DNA of 64,000 nucleotides, taken from positions 29,635,306 to 29,699,305 of the forward strand of contig OZ038385.1 in the NCBI GenBank assembly GCA_964036045.1, in the 5' to 3' direction. Below, one piece after another: positions 22,207 through 32,862 of this stretch (the first letter of the stretch is position 1; each line of letters begins with the position of its first letter). The stretch comes from Eutreptiella sp. 'Long Island Sound 2002' (lineage: Eukaryota > Euglenozoa > Euglenophyceae > Eutreptiales > Eutreptiaceae). The notes under the pieces were generated by a model, which was not told the origin of the DNA, searched no databases, and saw only the letters and a list, made by a program, of their open reading frames with translations. Both the position numbers and the translations under genes were made by a program.

Positions 22207-24522
22207 TCACAACGGGTCCCAGCCGATCACAGGCATGGCCGCAAGACTCTGCAACGCCTTAAGTGTGGCGGCGGAATCCCCAGCATCTTTCTTGCCAAGG
22301 GCAAGGTCGCCTGAGAAAACCTGGTCGCTTTGCGGGCGCCACGTCGCCTGCTCCGACGTCTGAGACAGGTCATTCATAGGCCACGAGGTATGCGCCGGGG
22401 AAGAGGCTGGCGACATCCATTGCAGCCGTCCATTGAGCTGCGTGCTTGTAGCCGCGATGACCGGGTCCAGCTCACAGTGGGGCGAGTTGGCGGCCAGGGG
22501 CTCTTGCACGTCAGCCAAGGCGGCTGCAGGTGCTTGTTCAGCCGCGCTCTTGGAATTGTGATTCGCTACGAGCGACTGGAATTCTGGAAGGCCCACGTTT
22601 GTGATGTGGTCCAAAGCCGCCAGAGCCGCACTCTTCTCCGCATTCTTCTTTGCATTGGATGGCTCCCCCTGGAACTTGAGCATACAATCATCGCACTGCA
22701 CGTGGACTGTGGACTGGAAAGAGGCGAGCTGCGACTTGCCAGACACCTTGACAGTGTCGTACACGAGAACGAGGTTTGGGATCTTGTGCTGCAGCTCGTT
22801 CAATAGGCTCTTGGGGTCTTTGTTGGGCAGCCAGGCATCCATTTGTGGCGACGAGGAGTGCAATGGTTGAGGCCTTCCAATGGCGGCTGGTACAACCGTT
22901 CCGGAAGGGGAAGCCACCAGCGGCAGCTTGGGTGCTGCACTCTGGCTTGATTTGGTGGCATTCCATGTGGACAGGGTGGATTCGCACATTGCCAGGGGCG
23001 TGGGATTGTTGTGCTCATCCAGATACCCGCAGGAAATCATGTCTATGACGGCAACGTAGACAAACCACCGCTGCTGGATCGACGAGCGCCCCAGCTTCTC
23101 GCACTCCCCAGGGCTGATGACGTCCAGCACCGTGCGGCCCGCCCATGCGGCATGCACCTGCTTGTTCGTGATCTTGACGGGGCCCTTGGGGGAGGGGTAC
23201 GTCACCGAGCATAGCACATCAATGCGGTGCGCCTTGTCCCAGCTGTACTGGAAGAACTGATCCTCGCCTGCACTTCCCGACTCCCGAAGGACGGCCCAGC
23301 AGTACGAGAGGAAGATGGGCAAACAGGTGGAGATGCTGACTTCGTACCCCGAGGCGTGCTCGTACGGGTACGCCATGCAGTCTTCGGGGGACACGTCACC
23401 TTCTGTGATTTTCTGATTCTCGGTCTCTGGGACGTAGTGGTCGGCGCTCTCCGTCGTACGCGGGTTCCGAGCGACGGTAATATTGCTGGCCCTGTCAATG
23501 GAGACCACAATATCGCACCTGGAAACGTCGACATTCACATGGCTTGGGAGCACAGCGATCTGGCACTCTTGATCCAAGGCGCTGCGGGATGAGATCTCCC
23601 GGGCGATCGGGCTTCCAAGCTGTTCGTTAATAATGTACACCAACAGGGCTCCAAACCCTGAGTCTTGCACGAAGATGCCCATGGTGATTCCCAAACTCCA
23701 ATCCAAGGACCTGAGATACTCCAAGAAGAGGGGCAACTGGTTTGTCTGCGCGACGTCTGCCGCTGAATCCTGCTTCAAATCTTCTGAAAGTTCGCCAACA
23801 CTTTCCTCCTCCTCTGTCCTGGATGGACACTTTGGCGCCGGTGCTGCAGCGGACGGCACTTCCTTACAAGAGAATTCCGGAGGGACTTTGATGCTTGGCG
23901 GGGGCCTGTTCCCCAGCGAGAACAGGTCCATGAACACCGGGCGCTGGCGTTCCGGGAGCAGGCCCCACTGCAGAACGATCAGCTGCACGTCGGGGTACAG
24001 TTCATCTTCGCTAAAAGGATGGTCCAGGAGCATCATGTCGAACCCCTCAAGCTGCACCTGGTTGCTGGTGACGGCCTTGGCCAGGGAACTGATGGTCGTG
24101 ATTATCATGTTTGGGTTGGGAACATCCATCTCCCTTTTGCACGACCACAGTTGCTGATCCAACGTCAGTAGCGCGCGCAGAAGCCCATTACAACGTTGCT
24201 GAAGGTGCCGCTTGTACTCTTTCGCCACTGTGTTGGACTTCAGAACCAACAGCGTCTTGATGTTTGGATACTCGCGCAGGGCCTTGCTTATTGTTGCGAT
24301 TGTGAACACCAGCTTTTGAATCTCGGTTGGACGTTGCAGATTGTTTGGTTCAGCCCGATGAAGACTGAATGTCTCCAGCGGTGTCCGGGAATCAGGTGCT
24401 GCTGAGCTGCGGTTCCACGAAGCAAAGTCGACTGACGCAGCCAAATTCAGTGGTGCCGCTCCTGTCTGCTGCAAAACAGAAAGCATGCTGAGAAGATCAC
24501 CTTGGTTTGTAACGTCCATCAT
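22207..24522 (-). CDS. Dicer-like protein lacking RNase III: degenerate helicase, DUF283-like and dsRNA-binding domains
   Basis: An uninterrupted 771-codon ORF. I chose ATG 24522 (tandem ATGs, MMDVTNQ) because the open frame upstream starts without ATG and crosses a G-run. In order: residues ~67-203 look like a Dicer/RIG-I-type helicase lobe 1 (IKTLLVLKSNTVAKEYK; MIITTISSLAKAV; MMLLDHPF where DECH is expected; PVFMDLFS where the TAS motif is expected). Residues ~261-360 resemble lobe 2 (VNVDVSRCDIVVSIDRASN, compare the Dicer segment around EEGLDV). Residues ~389-503 resemble the Dicer dimerisation domain (DUF283). Residues ~567-643 form a dsRNA-binding domain (PKSLLNELQHK; KFQGEPSNAKKNAEKSAALA). 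The C-terminal ~128 residues are low in complexity. No Walker A GKT, no PAZ and no RNase III signature is visible. Inference: a non-catalytic dsRNA-binding partner in RNA silencing or sensing. It could also be an exon-truncated Dicer. Confidence 0.65.
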   Translation of the reverse strand: MMDVTNQGDLLSMLSVLQQTGAAPLNLAASVDFASWNRSSAAPDSRTPLETFSLHRAEPNNLQRPTEIQKLVFTIATISKALREYPNIKTLLVLKSNTVAKEYKRHLQQRCNGLLRALLTLDQQLWSCKREMDVPNPNMIITTISSLAKAVTSNQVQLEGFDMMLLDHPFSEDELYPDVQLIVLQWGLLPERQRPVFMDLFSLGNRPPPSIKVPPEFSCKEVPSAAAPAPKCPSRTEEEESVGELSEDLKQDSAADVAQTNQLPLFLEYLRSLDWSLGITMGIFVQDSGFGALLVYIINEQLGSPIAREISSRSALDQECQIAVLPSHVNVDVSRCDIVVSIDRASNITVARNPRTTESADHYVPETENQKITEGDVSPEDCMAYPYEHASGYEVSISTCLPIFLSYCWAVLRESGSAGEDQFFQYSWDKAHRIDVLCSVTYPSPKGPVKITNKQVHAAWAGRTVLDVISPGECEKLGRSSIQQRWFVYVAVIDMISCGYLDEHNNPTPLAMCESTLSTWNATKSSQSAAPKLPLVASPSGTVVPAAIGRPQPLHSSSPQMDAWLPNKDPKSLLNELQHKIPNLVLVYDTVKVSGKSQLASFQSTVHVQCDDCMLKFQGEPSNAKKNAEKSAALAALDHITNVGLPEFQSLVANHNSKSAAEQAPAAALADVQEPLAANSPHCELDPVIAATSTQLNGRLQWMSPASSPAHTSWPMNDLSQTSEQATWRPQSDQVFSGDLALGKKDAGDSAATLKALQSLAAMPVIGWDPL

Positions 24523-24566
24523 CTGGAGGTGACACAACGGAACAATAGAGATTCGGAAAATGTTTA

Positions 24567-24796
24567 CCTTGGGGGGGGGGGGATACTTTCGTGCTGGAAT
24601 TGATTCGTTGGGGGAAATTTTGGAGGGGCAAAACGTCGCCGCCCTTGCAAATATCAAAGCTTACACTGCCTTACCCACACACACTGCTGCACTGCCAACG
24701 CCCCTATTTTTCGCCAAAGGAAAATTTCACCACCTTCGGCAAAGACAAAATTTTCTCGTGAAAGTATCCCTGCCCAAAATTATCCCCCACCCCCGG
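24567..24796. mobile_element. Small G-capped inverted-repeat element in the leader of the Dicer-like gene
   Basis: The left end is G12 followed by ATACTTTCGTG (24571-24593). The inner right arm CGTGAAAGTATCCC (24757-24770) is its complement (GGGATACTTTC shared exactly), and an outer TTATCCCCCACCCCC (24780-24794) also complements the left G-run. It lies about 45 bp upstream of the chosen ATG, so it could be part of the promoter or 5' UTR. Confidence 0.5.
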
Positions 24797-27174
24797 CTGT
24801 ATCCTTATTAAAAATGCATCCCCTTTACCAATGTTGATGGGTCAATATGGGGCCCAGAACATTCACTTGTCACACAATCAGACTGTCAGTGCACTTTTGT
24901 ATGAGTACAGGGGCCTGAATAGTGTTGGTTGTTGGACCGTCGTTTTGGTGCACCCCCCTGTGGTCGTGCTGCCCACATATGTGCATACATATGCCCTGAT
25001 TATGTGACAGACCTGCGAAAAAATATGCAACATGTTCAGACACAGCTGCAAAAGACATGGCATCTGAGCGGCACTCATCAATCACAAAAACAGAACACAA
25101 CAAAACTTCAGCACACCAGTACTTCTCTTGAAACAAGGACAGCAAACAAAATGTTTCAATTAAAAAAATTACAAAAATGCAGATTAATGGAATGTCATCC
25201 TGACAGTCTGTGCCTGTCCGTGAATGGGTGTGTGTTTGGGGGCTGAATAGAGGGGGCATTCGAGAAAAATATCTTCTCCCCTGTGTGGCAGCATACTTTC
25301 TCCCGGCCAAATACTACAAGCCTACAGGGTAGCAGAAGTAGGGGGTGGGGGGGGTTCACCTATCAAGTAACCCCTTTCCCACTTGGCTGTTGACCCCCCT
25401 GTTTGACCTGACCCTCGCCTGCACCAAACCCCCCTTTCCAATTCACCTCTTTGGCCCACTCCCCCGGACCTCCAAGCCCTCCCCCAACCCGAACCCTGCT
25501 CCCCATTGCCCCCCACCTTGAAAACCGCCCCCGATCTATCACACAGTGCTCCGTCACTCCCCAAAGGGAAGCTGCCCTGGCTACCAAAGCTATGCATTGG
25601 CTCATCATAGGCCCTTGATTATGGGGCCAACTCACAAAGCTGCCAGCTTCCCTTACCTCCTATTTCCCCTTGTTCCTTGACTTGTGTAGCAGTTTGGTTA
25701 GGGCACACCGGCAAGTCTTGTTGGGTTGCACAAGTGTATTGTTCTTCCCTGCCTCCTCACTTAGCCCCAATCTGAGTCACCTCCTGATGGTGTAGCTGCC
25801 ACAGTTAGGCTCATTCTCCTCTATGCGGCACCTTGTCCCGCCGTCCCTCTCCTCCTTGTCTACTCCACCCCTGTTTGCTTCACCTCTAGTTTCCACTTAC
25901 CCTTTCTCTTGTTCCATTGTCACCTTCATCTTCTTGCCTCATTTGCCTCTCTTTGTACTATCATCTTCTAGCCTCCTCCCTCTTTTTTGTTTTCTATTTG
26001 CCCTTTCACTTTCTTCACTTGCTCCTTCTTCTCCTCTTTCATGTTCTCTTCCTCTCTTTCTTGATTTTTTTGTGATGAAATACAGTGATCACATTTTTGT
26101 GATCAAACGCTTTGGGTACTCAAACACATCAAGGTGGTCTTGCGCTCTCAAGGAGAGCAAGGTTTGTGCACTAGGTGGGTAAAACAACAGTAAAGGTGAT
26201 TGTAGATAGACAAACTCTCAAGGCTCAGGCCCCCCTTCAATCTTGTGGGTGGCGACAAGAAATCCGTGCTGCTACAAGAGATCCATGTTGCTTGTTCCCG
26301 CAAAAAAAAAAAGCCAAACCACATCTTGGGAATACATGGTTGTCGGGCTGTGGAGTGGCCTTTTGCGGGAGGGATCTCCACCAAGATTCCAAGAAACGGT
26401 GGTCTCGGGTCAAGCTTTCCGAGACCTAGGATGCAAGAACTTGCCCAACAAATTCATGAGTAGCACATGGATCCCTTGACATCGGGGCATAAATCAGACG
26501 ACCACATGTGAGGCATACATGGACATCTAGGGCAACAACACGGTAGAGGAGCTGTCAGCATGGGCACAAAACTCCCAATGCAGCACCTAGGAGAGATAAT
26601 AGCCTCGCACATTGTGTATCACACACCATACATGCCCGCACGTCCCAAAACCTAGCTAATATACCTTCGTTGTCAGCGACTCACTGAGGGCCCACTTGCT
26701 TAGTTGGAAGCCATTGTGGCACCTTTGAAGGACATCACACTCACTGTAGCTCCCATGGGGCCATGCTGTCACATTTCAAATAAACAAGCATGATACTGAC
26801 TTCATGCTAGACTGATTTAGTTCTACTCAACTCACTACAAGATAATGTTTCCAATGGATCCCTCAATGTGGCGCGCACATATACATCAGCATCCTTCAGC
26901 TTGGTCATGTGTTGAGGATGGATCCTCCCTCTTCTTGACCTCACTGCTCCACTTGTCCCCCTGCTCTACCCCTCCCCGCCCACACACACCATCAACCCAC
27001 TCTCACTCCCCACAGTGGTGCAAAAGGACACCAGTCTTAGGCACAACACCTTCACCAAAGTAAGGGGTTGCAAAGACTATCTTCTCCCCACATATACATT
27101 CAGCCCAAGGGGGGCGGCCTGTTCAAATTCTAGACCTCGACCAGGTGCTAAAACTTTTGGGGGTCTACAGGGGG
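24797..27174. other. No gene recognised; pyrimidine-rich tract 25820-26075
   Basis: The plus strand at 25820-26075 is about 80-85% C/T with TCTTC and CTCCTC words and could form triplex DNA. The rest has only short frames without motifs. Confidence 0.45.
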
Positions 27175-27345
27175 GGGAAGGGGGTGGGGGGGGGGCCTCA
27201 AATGGTCAGGTTGCAGTGTCCGCATTTGGCTCTGGCTGCGCCTGCCCCACAGCTGTCATCGCCATCTGTCCAATCTGCCAATGTTCGGCGGAGCCTCAGC
27301 TCGAGGTCTGTTCAGCAGTTCATTCCTCGTCCCTGTGTCCGCTCG
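27175..27345 (+). repeat. Dispersed repeat, copy 2 (see 5010-5160)
   Basis: After a G-run it reads GGCCTCAAATGGTCAGGTTG, later GCGCCTGCCCCACAGC and TCATCGCCATCTGTCC, collinear with 5017-5100. Confidence 0.55.
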
Positions 27346-27409
27346 CTGCATTCGCTTCCTGGGTGGGGGGGGGGGGGGGTTAGGTGGGTCGGCTCATCAG
27401 CCGCCGGGG

Positions 27410-27805
27410 TCAGTGGGTACCCCAACATACATACCTCAAAATGATCCCCATGACGCGCTGATCATTTTGAACATACACAAATGGTGTAAAAATTGTTTCA
27501 GAAAAAATTTGCCCATTAGCTCGGGCTCCCATCAGCCAAGGTCCGACCCGGAGGTCAGGCCAGGGGTCAAAAAATTTTCCGTGTTTTTCAAAATATTTTT
27601 GGAGTCTCCACAAAATTCGTTGACCGCCGGGGCATTTCCACGTCCCAGCGAACGCGCACTTGGCACGTTTAGCATTTGGTTGCTCTTGTGCCGGCCTGCT
27701 CGCGGGGGCTACTTCACCTGCTTCCACGGCAGCATAGCCCGCACCTGCAGTTTCATCGGCCTCCTCGACAAGCGACTCCAACTCGTTTGGCGATAGATGA
27801 GACAT
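27410..27805 (-). CDS. Hypothetical protein, 131 residues
   Basis: From ATG 27805 (MSHLSPNELESLVEEADE) to 27410. An acidic N-terminus and an Ala/Pro/Glu linker lead into a better-ordered C-terminal half rich in aromatic and basic residues (CAFAGTWKCPGGQRILWRLQ, EKHGKFFDPWPDL, FVYVQNDQRVMGIILRYVC). That half looks like the start of a folded domain and may be one exon of a longer gene. I do not recognise the family. Composition is protein-like and unlike the surrounding spacer. Confidence 0.4.
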   Translation of the reverse strand: MSHLSPNELESLVEEADETAGAGYAAVEAGEVAPASRPAQEQPNAKRAKCAFAGTWKCPGGQRILWRLQKYFEKHGKFFDPWPDLRVGPWLMGARANGQIFSETIFTPFVYVQNDQRVMGIILRYVCWGTH

Positions 27806-27959
27806 GACAACGAGAACTGGTCCAAGGCAAATCAAAAGAACACTTCACTGTAGCATGGGGGTGGCAGTCGGGTACTATCCCGATCTGTGAAGTGGTCTGC
27901 CCCCCCCCCCCCCCCCCCGAGGCAAAACCTAGGTTATTACTATTAACCTCGGTTATCTG

Positions 27960-28045
27960 GATAGTGGGCATGCGTTAGGATTTCAAAGATGGTGGTGGGC
28001 AGGGTGGAGGGGAATGCTTTGGCGGCGTCGAGGAGCACTACGTAA
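27960..28045 (-). pseudogene. Host LINE fragment, downstream part (RT palm motif A)
   Basis: The minus strand reads YVVLLDAAKAFPSTLPTTIF, the RT palm segment with the catalytic Asp of motif A. It joins across the insertion 28046-31547 to the upstream part at 31549-31830. The two share the 17-bp duplication CGAGGAGCACTACGTAA (28029-28045 and 31548-31564). A stop follows, and the remainder of this LINE is missing. Next to it lies a C-run (27901-27918). Confidence 0.75.
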
Positions 28046-28273
28046 TTATTTTTTTTTTTAACTCGTGACCGAAGTTCCACCAAGTGTCCATTGAGAGTAC
28101 ACATAGCAGGTCATGGGTCAGTGACAGGGCCGACTTTGGGTATGGGTTTGGTATGACCTACCCTCACCAAGACGGCTGCGGCGGGGTGGCGGGAGGAACG
28201 AGTCCTGCGCCTTGCCCCACCCCTGTCGCCCCGTTTGCACGGGTATGCGCGTCCTCCCGGACCTCTCGGGGTG

Positions 28274-29698
28274 TTACAATCCAGTCAAGACTATGACATC
28301 GCCCATGTCCTCCAGCGGGATTTCCATATCCTGGAGATCACTAGGAACCTCCGGCGCCTCTGTCCTCCGTTTCTTGTGTGTCTCGGGTGGGTTCTCGTCC
28401 CGCAAGCGCTTCATGCGCTGTGCGGTGGCCCCCCGGATGTCCCATTGGGGGTCCGACAAAGTCGTCCGCCGTAAGGCCGTAAGGGTCACCGCGTGCACTT
28501 GGGACATATGCCGCCATTCGGATGCTTCTTCCGCTTGGATGCCGGTGGACAGCGAAACATGTGCCTGCTCCCAACACGAGGATGCCACGGCGAGCTTGCG
28601 CGACACCGTGGACCGCGCCTCGAGGAGTACAGCCGTTCGCCACTGGCGGAAGCGTAGTCGGCGAGAATCCGCCATCCAGGACAAGTGGTAGACCGCCTGT
28701 TGCGCTTCTACATACCACCGCGTCGTATGTTCCTTGTAGAGGAAGTACGCTTGCCGGCACAAGTGCTCGTGGTGGTGTGCCAAGAAGAGGGACTTCTGTG
28801 TGACGGCTTGCCGGGCGAGTGCCTGCGCCACCTCTTCCAGGCAGAGTCGTGCGGCCTGCATTTGGGCGTGTAGCATGAGACGCCTGGCCTGTTCCAGGAA
28901 GGGTCCGGCATGAATTTCACGAGACTCGCGCGGCGGTGAGGCCGGAGCCTGTGCCGGTGGCGGCGACGGTTCTCTGGGCCGTTTGCGCGGCGGTGCTACA
29001 TGGTGGTGCCGGGCCATGGCCTCCAAGACCCACGTGCGCTCGGCAGTGGTGACCGCTTGTGTCAATTGCCACCGAAGTTCCTCCACCGTGGGCGCAGTAT
29101 CTGTGAAACGTGGCTCTGATGGCGGCGGGATCGACAGTACGCCTCTCACGTGGTTCCAAATGTTGCGGGCCGTAGGTTTAGCTACCTGCGGCAGGGCCCC
29201 AGCAACAGGTGGGACAATGTGCGTGGGCCGCTTGTTGCTGACGAAAGTTGGGGCGTGCTGCAGCTTGTCAACGACCCACGCCTGCAATCGCTGGAATACG
29301 TGGAAGTGCCATGTGGCAACTACCACCCTCCAGTGCGCCTGGACTGGAAGGAAGGATCGTTGAAGGGAGTGTGGGAACTGCAAGCGGGTGCACATGCGCA
29401 GTTCGTCTGCGGACGCCGTTCGTCGCCACTTGGTTGCCTCCGGTTTCCATGTCTCCCATGCGTCGGTCCAAATGTCCCAAAACCGGGATTCGGAGGGGCA
29501 TGACAAGAGGCACTCCTGCACTGCAAGGCCATGGCGCTGTCCACACCGTGGGCACAGCACCAGCCCGGTTTCCCAGGGTGCCCCATACCCCGGCAATCGC
29601 AGTGTCCCCCACAGCCATGGACCCCACTTATCTCGGTTGACCGCGCGCAAAGGCAGCCATGACGTCCAATGCGCCTCGTGTACCAGCTTCTGGGGGCG
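28274..29698 (-). pseudogene. LINE-2 C-terminal region: zinc-binding segment and long helical tail
   Basis: Continues the frame of the RT-RNase H block after TGA 29699-29701. The first codons after the stop (RPQKLVHEAHWTSWLPLRAV) run directly into a Cys/His zinc-binding segment (LCPRCGQRHGLAVQECLLSC) like the RT-associated zinc finger. A helical, Arg/Gln/Ala-rich tail of about 300 residues ends at TAA 28274-28276. The same tail occurs at 9973-11030. The tail has no motif that I can assign; RNA or particle binding is possible. Confidence 0.6.
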
Positions 29699-31540
29699 TC
29701 ATTTGATGATCCACTTGCGGGCTGGGGACGGCATTACATGGCCGTTCAAGAGGATATCCGCGGGTGATGTGCTGCCCAGACCACGGCAAGGGTGCATGGT
29801 ACTGCCCGCTCGGGCTGCGAGGTCGGCTAATTCGTTGCCAATCCTGTCCTGATAATCTTGCAAACTATGCGCCTTTTTAGGGTCCCGATGCCCACGTGCC
29901 CAACGTACTTGGAGTGCCTTGGTGGAGATAAGCTGGTACGCTGCGTCGTGCAAATCATAGTCGGACGATTGTGGGCTGGGTGGCTTGGAGACGCATCGAG
30001 CCACAGCCCGGTTGTCAAGCACGATGGAGTCCCCCGGTTGGGCTAGGCACGCCGCGATCCATATGCCGTACATTTCTGCCCTATAAATTGTCTGCGGGCC
30101 CGGTACTCTCGCTTGGATGCGCATAGGTCCGTTGACCACCCCTGTGCCAGCACGCCCTTCCAACAGACTGCCGTCACTGTACCACGTCGACCCCGTGGGT
30201 TGCCCCTGTTGGTGCCAGGCACGGCCTGACTGCTCAACGTTGGGTTGCACGGGACTAGTGCCGCTCTTGGGACGCAGGGATTGGAGGTACTGGTGGGGTA
30301 CAAGCGACTCAAACCTGCAATCGTCGGAGTCTTCATCATCGAAGAGTGACTCGAGGTCATCGTGGGCCCGTTTGGGTGCCTTTCGACCTATCGATTGGCC
30401 GGCGCGTGGGAGGCGCCCCATTCCCATACCAAAGGACAGCAGGATTTTGCGGTACTTCTCCACCATGTGTGGGAGATGACCTGAGTTGGTGCGCCTCGTC
30501 ATAGGCCTGTGTGGAACTCGCAAGGCCCGTTGGACTAGCTGAATAAAGGCGCATAAACCGGCCCAGGACGCACTGTGGAGGCCCAGTCCCCCTTCGGTGA
30601 CGTCCGTGTAGAGGCGGTACTGCAGGTACTTTTCCACGCGGGGAGCCTGAAGGACAAACTCTTCGAAGGCGGTCTCCATGCGGTTGCCCCAACACACATC
30701 CCACATAAAGAGACTCTTATACACCCACCTGGGGATGAGTACGGAATTGACGATTTGTGCCCGCTCAAAGCTTGTCAACGGGAGGATGGTGTATGCGGCT
30801 ACCTGAGCTTGCAGGGCGGCGAAGAGCGCATCCCTAGCCTTGCCCCTATACCCTACACCGGCGATGGTGTGGCCCAAGTAGGTGAACATGGGATCCTTGA
30901 AGTCGAGGCGATGTTGTCCCCACCAGATGTGCTTTGCCTGCTGGGCACCCCCTGAGGTAGCGCCCGAGGACCGTGGTCTGTGGAAGTGATACACTTCTGT
31001 CTTGTTAGGATTGAACTGAATCCCAATCTGGGACCCCCAAGCGGAGAGGTCGGTGAGGAGTCGTTCCAATTCAGAATGATCTTTGACAATGATGGCAATA
31101 TCGTCAACATAAACGTATGTGTCCGGGTACTTGGCGATCAAACGCTTGATCAACAACTCATATACAATAGCGAACAAGAGCGGGGAGCAGGGGCATCCTT
31201 CTTTGACGCCCCGCGTGGGCTTGTAGTATATCCGTTCCCCTTGTATGTCCGTGTATGTGTCAGTATGTGCATAGATCGTGCGGAAGGCTTTCACATAGTT
31301 CGGCGGGAGCCCGGCATGGTTCAGGATGGAGAAAATGGCTTCATGGATTGTGGACGGGAAGGCTTTGGCAACATCCAACAAAACCACAAAAGGCTCCCGG
31401 CCCTCCATTTCGTGCTCGTGGAAGGAGTTGACTAAGTTTGCAGCTTGCTCAGTTGCGGTGTGCAAAGGCCTTGACCCATACTGCTCGGGGCTAGCAACCC
31501 GGTCCACAAGGCGCTGCAGGCGGGGCCTGTACAACTTCAT
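29699..31540 (-). pseudogene. LINE-2 reverse transcriptase and RNase H (5'-truncated)
   Basis: 613 residues from ATG 31540. RT motifs in order: EPFVVLLDVAKAFPST (motif A, catalytic Asp), RGVKEGCPCSPLLFAIVYE (motif B), YVYVDDIAII (motif C, YVDD) and FNPNKTEVYHF. An RNase H-like domain follows: TWYSDGSLLEG (Asp), YRAEMYGIWIA (Glu), SIVLDNRAV (Asp) and DRIGNELADLAARAG (Asp). The enzyme copies element RNA at the target site. The N-terminal fingers and endonuclease are absent through 5' truncation. TGA at 29699-29701 ends the block, but coherent coding continues in phase beyond it. Confidence 0.85.
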
Positions 31541-31548
31541 GATAACAC

Positions 31549-31830
31549 GAGGAGCACTACGTAAGGCTCGTGGCCTTCCCTTTCAACATCGCACAAGGGG
31601 TTGACAAGGTTGGCGGCTTGCTCGGATGCCGCATGTTGGGGCCGGGACCCATATTGCTCTGGGCTGGTGATGTGATCTACTAGTCTTTGGAGGCGCACTC
31701 GACATAGTTTCATGATGAGGCGGTATATATTGTGGTGATCACTATTGGGCGGTAGTTTTCGGGGCGCTCAAGGTCCCCGTTTTTATATATGAGCACTACT
31801 TCTGACCGCAACCAATGTACTAGTAGCCTC
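31549..31830 (-). pseudogene. Host LINE fragment, upstream part (RT N-terminal fingers)
   Basis: Minus-strand blocks SEVVLIYKNGDLERPENYRP and ITTIY match the LINE RT segment that usually reads iPIyKKGd...NYRPI. The sequence then parallels the start of LINE-2 itself, and it ends at the target duplication. Frame breaks are present. Upstream it gives way to C-rich sequence at 31857-31960. Confidence 0.7.
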
Positions 31831-32862
31831 GGAGGCACTTGGAGAGCAGTGGGGAGGACACCCCCCCCCCGAACCCCATCCCAAACCCAAGGCCAAGCCC
31901 AAGTCCAAGGGCGAGGCCAAGCCACCCCCTAAACCCCAGCCCCCCCTCCCCCCCCGGGAAATAGGGGCCGTGACCCCTATGGGAATGTGCTGGGTATGGG
32001 GGACACTCGGAATGTCCCTTGGGCGGAGGGGGCAACGGGGGCACTGTCAGCCAAGTGACGGTATTGGGGGATTGGGGTGAGGAGCTTCGCCCCGAGGAGT
32101 GGTGGGTGGTGTCGCAGGCGGCGGAGGGCCATGAAGCAACGGATACTTGGCTACCGAACGCCCCCGTGTCACAGGCGACCGGTCATTGCCACGCAAATTT
32201 CAATCAGTTCCTCGTAATGTGCATTAATCACGACTGGAATGTTCCTTTGTGTACCTGCTCACAGGTCTGCTCTGCTTACGAAACACCAATACTATAGCAC
32301 CTCAAAATCGTCTACCTCAAGCGATCCTCAACATGAAGATCTCAACTTCGATATCATTGCACCTTGACATAATGTAATATCATGCCTTCCGAGTTCCCCC
32401 GGCTGGAGACCCACAAGTGAAGCTTAAAAGCGTTGCAGAGGCTCTACAGTGCTCCCCGACACTCATTCGGTCTTGGGGAATCCAACAGCGGGCCATAGGA
32501 CGCTGTACGCCCCTGCCCAAACGTCAGCGACACTCAGAGAGAGCGAAGGCTGACAGGTCGTTGCCAACACTTAGAGAAACCGCGGGTAGTGGGGTCAGGG
32601 CCGGAGGGGCCCTGAAGTACCAAGTTCGGCTGCCTGTAACCAAAGAAAATGTAAAATCTATATATACGGGTCACTGTCTGGTCGGCTCGGCATGTTGAAA
32701 AGAAGCAGGCTCAAAACTGGTCATCTAACTCCTGATGTGCCGGTGACATTTCCACTGCAGCCACACTCGGCCACTGCTCCTGACAGGTGTCCAGATGCAA
32801 CCGAGCAACGGGGCTCAACTACGCGCATGTCCAAGACAATCAATTAATCCTCTCAATATTGA
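31831..32862. other. No gene recognised; C-runs and CCCAAG-type low complexity
   Basis: 31857-31960 is a C-rich imperfect hexamer tract (CCAAGCCCAAGTCCAAGGGC). GTGTCACAGGCGACCGGTCATT near 32167 resembles GTGTCACAGGCGCATGGTCAT near 34287, a minor dispersed repeat that also shares GGCCATGA.GCAACG upstream. Confidence 0.45.

Larger units (their letters stand above)
28046..31547 (-). mobile_element. LINE-2: 5'-truncated insertion with poly(A) tail and 17-bp target duplication
   Basis: The element reads on the minus strand. Its 3' end shows as a T-run on the plus strand (28046-28059), that is a poly(A) tail. It is flanked by CGAGGAGCACTACGTAA at 28029-28045 and 31548-31564. The 5' end starts inside the RT (MKLYRPRLQRLV), a usual 5' truncation. 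It sits in a related LINE, whose reading frame becomes continuous (PYVVLLDAAKAFPS) when the insertion and one duplicate are removed. Confidence 0.85.
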
